Of a stretch of 34,646 nt of DNA, positions 14,499-20,186 are shown piece after piece. This DNA is from CAYMAT01 sp964388495. GTDB taxonomy: Bacteria > Patescibacteriota > Gracilibacteria > Peribacterales > Peribacteraceae. A program made the translations under genes and the position numbers. The stretch lies in NCBI GenBank assembly GCA_964388495.1, contig CAYMAT010000009.1:1-34646 (forward strand). The letters are read 5' to 3'. The notes beneath the pieces were generated by a model. That model did no database searches, was not told where the DNA came from, and saw nothing but the letters and a program-made list of their open reading frames with translations. Position 1 is the first letter of the stretch. Each line of letters opens with the position of its first letter.

Positions 14499-14981
14499 AT
14501 GGGCATCAACACTCTCCCGCACGAACACGAAGCAGACATCAACGGCCGCAATACTCCTTCTGTGCCCCGCACTCCCGAGCGCGGCACGCCGCTCACGGTC
14601 ATCAAGCTGCAGGACCTCATGAACGCCTCTCGCGGCAGGATGGCACTGCATCACATCACCGAGCTGCATGACCACCACCCTTCGCTCTACGGCCATGAAT
14701 GGCTGCATGAGAGCCCGGAAGTCTCCACGCGCGTGGTGACGCAGAGAATCATCTTCACACGCACCATCATCCAGAAAATCCTGCGCCATCGCGTACCCGT
14801 GCAGAACGCGGATGCCACCAGGCGCGTGCCCAACACGCAGCCGCCAGAAGCACAAAATCCCGGTCCCGTAGGAGCAAAGCCTCTGAAGCCCGTGCCGCGC
14901 ATGCCGGAGTCGCAAACACCCACACCCAAACCCGTCACGCCCAGGGCAACGGCCCCGCGCCCGGTTACACCTTTGGCATAA
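14499..14981 (+). CDS. Hypothetical protein with proline-rich tail, 160 residues
   Basis: Not recognised. The N-terminal two thirds are soluble and His-rich (LHHITELHDHHPSLYGHEWLHE) with a basic helix (TQRIIFTRTIIQKILRHR). The last 55 residues are a low-complexity Pro/Thr/Ala/Lys tail with PTPKPVTPRATAPRPVTP. A longer frame from 14439 would add a hydrophobic segment, but that segment is the translation of the CT-rich leader, so I choose the ATG at 14499. The next protein on this strand (17098) also has a Pro-rich linker and starts with a similar SKGRNTPGEN/INGRNTPS-like element, so the two may be distantly related lineage-specific proteins. Confidence 0.65.
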   Translation: MGINTLPHEHEADINGRNTPSVPRTPERGTPLTVIKLQDLMNASRGRMALHHITELHDHHPSLYGHEWLHESPEVSTRVVTQRIIFTRTIIQKILRHRVPVQNADATRRVPNTQPPEAQNPGPVGAKPLKPVPRMPESQTPTPKPVTPRATAPRPVTPLA

Positions 14982-15025
14982 CGGATTGCACAAGGCGGCA
15001 CTGCTCACGCGGTGCCGTTTTTGTG

Positions 15026-15268
15026 TTACGGACGTCTGCGCCTGAGGTACAAAAGGTTGAAGGCCAGGGCGATTAGAAACCAAGGAATAAAGACGTACAA
15101 GGCGTAGAACATCCCCAGCATTCTGATCACGGGACCCCACGTCGCCTGTGGATCGTCAAAAGCAAAGACAATCAGCAAGGGTGCCACAAGAAGCCCCACC
15201 GCCGTGAGAATCAGTGCGAATATGGCGCTACGCCGGATGGCTGCGGAGAAAACGGACTGCACGTACAC
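15026..15268 (-). CDS. Small membrane protein, 80 residues
   Basis: Two hydrophobic helices (about 14-36 and 47-74) and a basic C-terminus LRRRRP, predicted to sit in the cytoplasmic membrane. It starts with a GTG inside the end of the upstream gene, which it overlaps by 41 nt in another frame, suggesting translational coupling. There is no recognisable family. A slightly later GTG (15262) is an alternative start. Confidence 0.55.
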   Translation of the reverse strand: MYVQSVFSAAIRRSAIFALILTAVGLLVAPLLIVFAFDDPQATWGPVIRMLGMFYALYVFIPWFLIALAFNLLYLRRRRP

Positions 15269-15563
15269 AGAGTACCCAAAACGCCGTCAGAAATCCCAAT
15301 GCGGACAGTGGCAAGGCTGTTGCAAAGAGCATCGCTGCCGCGTCATCCATCCGCATTTCCCATTGCGAGGGAATATACGAATGCGCCAGGGATCCCAACG
15401 CAATGAGGTACAGCCCGCAGAAGTTGAGTGCGGCCATGCCGGCAAAACCCGCCAAAAGGAACGGAACCGTGAGTCTGCGGGAACGGTGACGCTTGCAGAG
15501 AAACAACCACCACGCGCCCAGGGCGCCCATCAGCAGCAGGCCCGCAACCACCAGGAGCACCAT
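15228..15563 (-). CDS. Small membrane protein, 111 residues
   Basis: Three hydrophobic segments (about 2-23, 33-58, 75-102) separated by short basic loops (CKRHRSRR). Its ATG overlaps the TAA of the Cys-rich protein gene (TAATG), so it is translationally coupled to that gene. The family is not recognised. Together with the overlapping 80-residue gene it could form a small membrane complex linked to the exported Cys-rich protein; this is inference from gene overlap only. Confidence 0.65.
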   Translation of the reverse strand: MVLLVVAGLLLMGALGAWWLFLCKRHRSRRLTVPFLLAGFAGMAALNFCGLYLIALGSLAHSYIPSQWEMRMDDAAAMLFATALPLSALGFLTAFWVLCVRAVRFLRSHPA

Positions 15564-16525
15564 TAGTCCTGTGAGGAACAGAAACCTCCTTCCTTCAGCT
15601 TGTCGCCATTGCCGCAGCGGCAGAGCTTTTCCTTCTCATCCCACTGCGCGCCGCTGGGGCAGGTGCAGGTGCCTTCGCTGTCCTCAAATCCTTTGCCGCC
15701 TCCCGCGTAGCACGCGCGCTTGTTCTGGTTTAAGCCTTGGCCCATGCCTCCAAGTCCCGTCCACCACCCGCATTCCTCGCCTGGGCGCAGACGGTGCCAG
15801 CGAGATTTTCCAACGCCAAAGAGTGCGTGCAGCACGCCTGTGGGCTTCACTTCGCAGCCGCAAAAGGCCGCATCGCCGGTGCCCTGCAGCTCTGCTCCCG
15901 CGGGGCAGGTGCACTGCTTGCTCTGTGCGTTGTAGCCGTTGCCGCCCAGTGCCATGCAGCGATCCTTTTGCTCCTCATCCGCGGAGGGAGTGGGTGTGGC
16001 AGGCGCCGTGCCATTGGCATTGGGCATCCGTGCCACCATCGCCACACAACCTTTTACATCCATGCTGTTTCCGGCGCGGCTCTGGTGATCGTTCCCAATG
16101 GCGGCACAGGCGGCGGGGTTCCTGTTTTGGCTAGCCACGCGGTACAAACAGTCGATTTTCGTGTTTGCCACCAACACTCCTTCTACCTGATCGCAGAGGG
16201 AGGGGTTGTTGGTATCCGCCGCGATTTGTGTGATGCATTCCATCTTGGGCGGGTTTTCCAGCTGCACTTTTTTGCCGTCGATTTCCGCGGAAAAGCGCTC
16301 GCCCTTGATGTCGTTGCACATCTTCTCATTCTGCAACTTGATGGCCACGGCCTTAATGCAGTGGTCGGCATCCAGTTGTTCCGATGCCTTATCCAACGCA
16401 TCGCACGAGGCTTTGGTGACAGGTTCCTGTGCCGCGAACATCGCCCCGCCGGCGACCCCCACGGTAATGCCCGTGGTTACCACCACCTTGGTGGTCTTTG
16501 CCAATAGTTTGGTCAGGGTCGCCAT
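15563..16525 (-). CDS. Exported or membrane-anchored Cys-rich protein with EGF-like CxCP modules
   Basis: 320 residues. A hydrophobic segment at about 13-33 (VVVTTGITVGVAGGAMFAAQ) is a signal peptide or N-terminal anchor. Everything after it contains 20 cysteines, an even number, consistent with a disulfide-bonded surface protein. The N-terminal half has regularly spaced single Cys residues; the C-terminal half has two CxCP modules (QCTCPAGAELQ..FCGC and TCTCPSGAQWD..LCRCGNG) that look EGF-like. I know no function for it; adhesion or host contact would suit an episymbiont, as speculation. It heads a three-gene overlapping set with two small membrane proteins. TTTTTTCCACCTCTCCGC precedes the ATG. 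Confidence 0.75.
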   Translation of the reverse strand: MATLTKLLAKTTKVVVTTGITVGVAGGAMFAAQEPVTKASCDALDKASEQLDADHCIKAVAIKLQNEKMCNDIKGERFSAEIDGKKVQLENPPKMECITQIAADTNNPSLCDQVEGVLVANTKIDCLYRVASQNRNPAACAAIGNDHQSRAGNSMDVKGCVAMVARMPNANGTAPATPTPSADEEQKDRCMALGGNGYNAQSKQCTCPAGAELQGTGDAAFCGCEVKPTGVLHALFGVGKSRWHRLRPGEECGWWTGLGGMGQGLNQNKRACYAGGGKGFEDSEGTCTCPSGAQWDEKEKLCRCGNGDKLKEGGFCSSQD

Positions 16526-16543
16526 GCGGAGAGGTGGAAAAAA

Positions 16544-16906
16544 TTACGCGCGGCGGACTTTCTTGTGGAACTCGTAGTATGCCCAGGCGAAGATCGCCAG
16601 GAAGATACCCATCATCCATACGTTTTGAGGCATAACCATGTAGGTTGCCTGCGTTGCAAGCAGAATGATGTAGAGGTAACCGGCGTATGCCCACTCCTTG
16701 AGGAAGCGGGGGAAGCCCGGCCAGACGATGGCGATTCCACCCAGGATTTTGGCCGTGGCGTTGAAGTACATGGTGTAGACCGGGTACCCAAGCTGTACAA
16801 AAACCTTGGCGACTTCCTCAGTATTGAGGAAATACATGATGCCGGAGCCCACCATAAAGAGGAGGAGCAGAACGTGGGGGACCCAGAAGAGGATTTTGCT
16901 TTTCAT
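16544..16906 (-). CDS. DoxX-like membrane protein, 120 residues
   Basis: Four hydrophobic helices and the DoxX-like family pattern: an opening VPHVLLLLFMVGSGIMYFLN, then LGYPVYTMYFNATAKILGGIAIVWPGFPRFLKEWAYAGYLY. The LGyP..y....aKiLGgia segment is typical of the DoxX-like family. Function is unknown. The start at 16906 is chosen over 16957 because CTCCCCTTCCTCGTTTT directly precedes it. The upstream leader carries two hairpins, one followed by a T-run, so expression may be attenuated. It ends 19 nt before the Cys-rich protein gene and may be co-transcribed with it. Confidence 0.78.
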   Translation of the reverse strand: MKSKILFWVPHVLLLLFMVGSGIMYFLNTEEVAKVFVQLGYPVYTMYFNATAKILGGIAIVWPGFPRFLKEWAYAGYLYIILLATQATYMVMPQNVWMMGIFLAIFAWAYYEFHKKVRRA

Positions 16907-16947
16907 AAAACGAGGAAGGGGAGAAAGATGCGCATACAGTACAAAAG

Positions 16948-17036
16948 GCCGCTTCAAAGCGGCAGTAGACGAAGCATGTTTTTTGTGGTTTTACATTGCT
17001 CATGGACGCTAGTTTTCCGCTTATGGAAGCGAAAAA
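16948..17036 (-). promoter_or_regulatory. Two related hairpins upstream of the DoxX-like gene (possible attenuator or small RNA)
   Basis: On the minus strand, TTTTTCGCTT-CCAT-AAGCGGAAAA forms a stem of up to 10 bp. About 60 nt later, GCCGCT-TTGA-AGCGGC is followed by CTTTTGT and looks like an intrinsic terminator. AAGCGG of the first hairpin could pair with CCGCTT of the second, so the two may be mutually exclusive. Confidence 0.4.
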
Positions 17037-17044
17037 TCTTGTAC

Positions 17045-17073
17045 TTGCAATAATATAATAAATGTTTTATAAT
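17045..17073 (+). promoter_or_regulatory. Sigma70-type promoter for the 17098 gene
   Basis: TTGCAA (17045-17050), a 17-nt spacer and a perfect TATAAT (17068-17073). The predicted transcript has a leader of about 18 nt ending CCCTTCCCTTTCT before the ATG, with no Shine-Dalgarno site. Confidence 0.75.
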
Positions 17074-17097
17074 AACTATTAAATCCCTTCCCTTTCT

Positions 17098-17910
17098 ATG
17101 TCCAAAGGACGCAATACTCCCGGCGAAAATCCTTCCACGGGATACCACGGTACCCCCAAACCCAAGGCGTTCTTTGGCGCACCGAGGGTGGGGAAGGCCG
17201 CTGATCAGGCTCGTTACAGGAAGGTTCAGCAGAAGGAAAATCGGCAGCAGGAAAGAGACGAGAGAAATGCCGTACCCACACTGCCGGAGTTCCTGGAGGA
17301 GCTGCAGGCGGGAACGGAGAAGCAGATAGCGTATTTCCGCGGAAGGATGATGAAGATCCTGCAGGATGCGAATCCTGCATTAGATAAAAAAGTAGCGAAG
17401 GAATTTGTGCACGGAAAAAATCTCATGGATTTGCAGACGTATGTGAAGCAGCAGATTTCCCGCAATCAGGGCGGCCGGGTTGCCGAGCACAGGAAGGCCC
17501 CCAACCCCCAAGAAGTCCGGCAATGGACCAAGCCCGCCCCCGCGCCTGTGGTGACCGCCAAGGCCAAACCCAAGGCGGACCCCGCTCCGCGCACGGAGAC
17601 CCCGGCCCAGCCCGCGTTTGTACCCCCGCCCATGCCGGATATCCTCAAAGGACCGGCACGCCCGCAAGCGGAGGTAATCACGTCTAAAGATCAAGATGCA
17701 GCGCGCGAGATGGAAAGAGAATGCAGAAATCCCCTGAAGTTGGAGTACTACTTGCGTACCACCGATGGTATCCACCCCACGGACTCCGTGAACGACCTTC
17801 CGTCAAAATGGACAAAGCTTATTGAGAAATACTTCACGAAAAAGGAAATGGCGAACATGAAAGTACAGGATGTCCTGACTCAGCTGATGCTGAAGAAGCC
17901 GTTGTCCTGA
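17098..17910 (+). CDS. Hypothetical protein with coiled/basic N-terminus and Pro/Ala-rich linker, 270 residues
   Basis: Not recognised. Three parts are visible: a basic, Gln/Glu-rich N-terminus (VQQKENRQQERDERN) leading into a helical domain (about 60-125, LPEFLEELQAGTEKQIAYFR), a low-complexity Pro/Ala/Lys linker (about 130-190), and a compact C-terminal domain (about 200-270, LKLEYYLRTTDGIHP, then LPSKWTKLIEKYF). No signal peptide or membrane helix is present. The strong promoter suggests real expression. It is convergent with the Doc toxin gene, 9 nt apart. Confidence 0.75.
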   Translation: MSKGRNTPGENPSTGYHGTPKPKAFFGAPRVGKAADQARYRKVQQKENRQQERDERNAVPTLPEFLEELQAGTEKQIAYFRGRMMKILQDANPALDKKVAKEFVHGKNLMDLQTYVKQQISRNQGGRVAEHRKAPNPQEVRQWTKPAPAPVVTAKAKPKADPAPRTETPAQPAFVPPPMPDILKGPARPQAEVITSKDQDAAREMERECRNPLKLEYYLRTTDGIHPTDSVNDLPSKWTKLIEKYFTKKEMANMKVQDVLTQLMLKKPLS

Positions 17911-17919
17911 GGCGTTTCG

Positions 17920-18410
17920 CTACCGAGCCGTGATGAATGTCAGCAATTCCCGCACAGCCTTCTGTTCCTGCTGGAATGTCATCTGCCCCTTCTGCGCCCG
18001 GTCCGCGATGACCAGTGCCAGATGGTAGAAGAAGTACTCGTGCGGATGCTTGAACGAATGCACATCCTCCCATGCGAGTGCCGGGAAAAAGCGGCGAAGC
18101 TCCTCCTGCACGGCCTGCATGCTGGGCGCGCTGATGCGTTCGCCGTTCACCACCAATACGTATGTGAGGACCGCCACGGCCAGGCGTTTGTTGCCGTTAC
18201 TGAAGGGGTGTCCGTCGATGATGGAACAGAAGACGTAGGCAGCCTTGCTCAAGAGGTCCGGATACGTGTCCCACGCCGCAAGGGCGAGAGTGGAACGCAG
18301 TTTTTCCAAACCCTGCGCCTGTTCCTCATAGATGGGAGCGGGTTCCAGGTTGGTCATGTTCTCCCGGATGAGCGGGAAGAGCAGCTGCCGGCAGATATCG
18401 AGCGTGGGGT
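17920..18410 (-). CDS. doc: Fic/Doc-family toxin (death-on-curing), N-terminus lost in assembly gap
   Basis: The Doc-type active-site motif HPFSNGNKR is intact (His plus GNKR in place of the AMPylating Fic GNGR), as in Doc kinases that phosphorylate EF-Tu. Surrounding residues (WDTYPDLLSKAAYVFCSIIDGHPF) match the Doc helix. An ATG exists at 18357, but the same frame continues upstream to the gap with PTLDICRQLLFPLIREN, which resembles the N-terminal helix of Doc proteins, so the real start is likely in or beyond the Ns. The C-terminal part after the motif is longer than in P1 Doc. It lies directly downstream of a Phd-like antitoxin. Confidence 0.8.
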
Positions 18411-18420
18411 NNNNNNNNNN
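18411..18420. other. Assembly gap (10 N) between antitoxin and toxin
   Basis: A run of ten N, an arbitrary scaffold filler length. It hides the end of the antitoxin gene and the start of the toxin gene, so frame relations across it cannot be trusted. Confidence 0.95.
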
Positions 18421-18680
18421 AGGACGTTCCCGATGATGCCGCTCAATTCCTCCTGCATCCCCGGCTCCACCTGTGTCCCCGTCTTTCGTTTCTGATTCTG
18501 TTCCTTGAGTACCGCCAGCATCCCTGACTCAATCAAGAGGCGACCCAACTCCGGCGTCAGCAGCAACGCACGGTCATGCCCGTGGCTTTGAATCACGGCG
18601 TAGTCCTCAATCTTCGCAATAGCCGCTTTGGCATTGCGCTGGAGATCGGACATCGAAATGGTCGGAAACATCGATTGCAT
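18421..18680 (-). CDS. Phd/YefM-like antitoxin, 3' end lost in gap
   Basis: The N-terminal part, MFPTISMSDLQRNAKAAIAK followed by IEDYAVIQSHGHDRALLLTPELGRLLIESGML, has the Phd/YefM pattern: a strand, a helix with R-N-K, then a VI..HGHDRALLL beta hairpin. It would bind DNA as a dimer at its own promoter and neutralise Doc with its C-terminal tail, which runs into the gap. Starts at 18680 (MQSMFP) or 18671 are both possible. TATGAT 7 nt before the first ATG favours a leaderless start at 18680. An AT-rich array of ATGTAT/ATACAT half-sites lies upstream. Confidence 0.72.
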
Positions 18681-18707
18681 GTAGAAATCATAGCATTATT
18701 CTATGAA

Positions 18708-18742
18708 AATGTATACATAATATTATATGTATAATAATACAT
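18708..18742. promoter_or_regulatory. AT-rich palindromic array upstream of the antitoxin (candidate operator)
   Basis: Several ATGTAT/ATACAT half-sites and TATTAT/ATAATA runs form overlapping inverted repeats just upstream of the antitoxin promoter, as expected for autoregulated Phd/Doc operons. Confidence 0.5.
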
Positions 18743-18782
18743 AAGAAGAAGAATACGTGGGAGAATCGTCAAAATGCGCAGT

Positions 18783-19598
18783 TCAGGGGTTCCGCTGAAC
18801 TCCCTGGCGCAGAAGCCGGTACGATCGCTTGAGAACACGCATGTCCTTGCCGGAGGACATGGGGGTATCGCTGTTGGACGAGCGGATGACGGACGTGGGC
18901 GATGTGAGGATGCGTACTTGCACTTTGACCGGCGTGGGGTGCGCATCGGTGGCGAGTGCTGCCACCACGTCCTGTGTCTGGAGGCCGATCATGCGGGAGA
19001 GCGGGTAGCGCTCCGCAGTGCGCAGTGCGTAGAACATCTGTGCCGTCATGCCCGCGGTGACCGGGGTGGACGGCTGGTATGACGCATCCAGCGCGCCGCG
19101 CATGCGGAGTGCTTCCATGGACGTCCAGTACCATGGCAGTCCCGACGGATTTTTGCTGGGGTACAGGAAACCGTATGCCTGAGACAAAATCTTAGAAGCC
19201 TCTGCCACGGTGATGACGTCAAAAGGACGGAAGTTTCCGTTGCGGTCTCCTTTAATAAGACCCGCGCGCAGTGCCACGCACAGTTGCTTGCCGTACCACG
19301 TGTCCTTTTGCACATCTCCAAAGAGATGCGTGTAGGTGACGGTGCGGGTGGGGGAGAGATCGCGGAAGCAGCCGTCTTCAAACTCGTTGGGGTACAGCAC
19401 GTGCGTGACGGCCAGCGTGAACTCCAGGCGCGTCATGGGCTTGCGGGTATCCACCTCTCCGTCCGAGGGCGGGATGATGGCGCCAATGCCGGTTGCATAC
19501 TCCGTTGCTTCGCGTGATAGCACGGTCACTCCGCCTTCAGCAGCAAACGCTTGTAGGGGGAGAATCAGGGAGAGGGCTGCAATCACCAATGTCCGCAT
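18783..19598 (-). CDS. Secreted SLH-domain (S-layer homology) protein
   Basis: 271 residues with a cleavable signal peptide MRTLVIAALSLILPLQAFA. SLH-like repeats follow: FRDLSPTRTVTYTHLFGDVQKDTWYGKQLCVALRAGLIKG with DRNGNFRPFDVITVAEASKILSQAYG is the classic SLH core (G-x-F-P/R-P motif with an LxxAxxxGLIxG helix), and another, weaker repeat comes after it. Such domains attach proteins to the cell wall or S-layer. The tail (about 215-271) is Ser/Thr/Arg-rich and unfamiliar. The start is chosen after CTCCTTACCCCATTTTGCT. An upstream in-frame extension would precede the signal peptide and is unlikely. Confidence 0.85.
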   Translation of the reverse strand: MRTLVIAALSLILPLQAFAAEGGVTVLSREATEYATGIGAIIPPSDGEVDTRKPMTRLEFTLAVTHVLYPNEFEDGCFRDLSPTRTVTYTHLFGDVQKDTWYGKQLCVALRAGLIKGDRNGNFRPFDVITVAEASKILSQAYGFLYPSKNPSGLPWYWTSMEALRMRGALDASYQPSTPVTAGMTAQMFYALRTAERYPLSRMIGLQTQDVVAALATDAHPTPVKVQVRILTSPTSVIRSSNSDTPMSSGKDMRVLKRSYRLLRQGVQRNP

Positions 19599-19746
19599 AG
19601 CAAAATGGGGTAAGGAGAGTGAGCCTATCAATGTCTGGTTTCTTTGCCATAGCGGTGGAGTGTTTTTCGTGTTTTCCTCCTATTTAAATCACAGCAAATA
19701 TTTTTTGTTCAGCCCTTATGAAAGCCAAAAAAATGACTTTCAGAAA
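19599..19746. other. AT-rich intergenic leader of the SLH gene
   Basis: This holds the presumed promoter of the SLH gene on the minus strand (CATTGATAGG about 28 nt before its ATG) and an imperfect TGAAAG..CTTTCA inverted repeat near 19719-19742. I see no gene. Confidence 0.4.
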
Positions 19747-20157
19747 TTAGCGCAAAATTATCTTGATGATCCAGTGCCCAAAGCCCAGAACCAACGCGAC
19801 TACCACCCAGCCCGTGATACCGCCTTCAATACTCACGGAGATGAGCCGGGGGTCCATCATGGATACCGCCTGCATGGTGAGCCACATAAAGACGCCGTTC
19901 ACCAGGATGATGGCCAGAATATTGGCGAAGAATTTGAGCGGCAGCGTGATGATGCTGAGAATGGGCCGCACCAAAATGTTCATGAGCGTGAGCAGCGCGG
20001 CGACGATGATGAATGCCACCCAACCCCCGGTGACGGAGAGGTACTGCGGCAGATACGCCACCATGGCCCACACCATCGCGAAGGTGAGGACAAAGTGTGC
20101 GATCAGGTGCAGCGGAAGGTTGGACGAAGGGCGAGAGGAAGTGTCGGTGGAGGGCAT
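19747..20157 (-). CDS. Phage-holin-4-like (superfamily IV) membrane protein
   Basis: 136 residues with four hydrophobic helices. The segment LMNILVRPILSIITLPLKFFANILAIILVNGVFMWL is the signature of the mycophage holin 4/DUF360-type membrane family, common in chromosomes without any phage. The N-terminus is Ser/Pro-rich and cytoplasmic. No lysin or phage genes lie nearby, so a housekeeping membrane role is more likely than lysis. The ATG follows ACTTTCAGTTTTCCACT-CCCCCC, a leader shared with the SRPBCC gene. Confidence 0.85.
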   Translation of the reverse strand: MPSTDTSSRPSSNLPLHLIAHFVLTFAMVWAMVAYLPQYLSVTGGWVAFIIVAALLTLMNILVRPILSIITLPLKFFANILAIILVNGVFMWLTMQAVSMMDPRLISVSIEGGITGWVVVALVLGFGHWIIKIILR

Positions 20158-20163
20158 GGGGGG

Positions 20164-20180
20164 AGTGGAAAACTGAAAGT
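20164..20180. repeat. 17-bp direct repeat, copy 2 (other copy 10342-10358)
   Basis: Identical AGTGGAAAACTGAAAGT placed 7 nt upstream of the start codon of the holin-4-like gene on the minus strand and 7 nt downstream of the IleRS stop. Confidence 0.8.
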
Positions 20181-20186
20181 GAAAAG

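Noticed and set aside
19608..19662. A short frame (MAKKPDIDRLTLL...) upstream of the SLH gene
   Set aside because: It overlaps the SLH signal peptide in another frame, lacks its own start context and has no conserved features.
19747..20157. Prophage inferred from a holin-family protein
   Set aside because: No lysin, structural or integrase gene is nearby, and holin-4-like membrane proteins are common in phage-free chromosomes.
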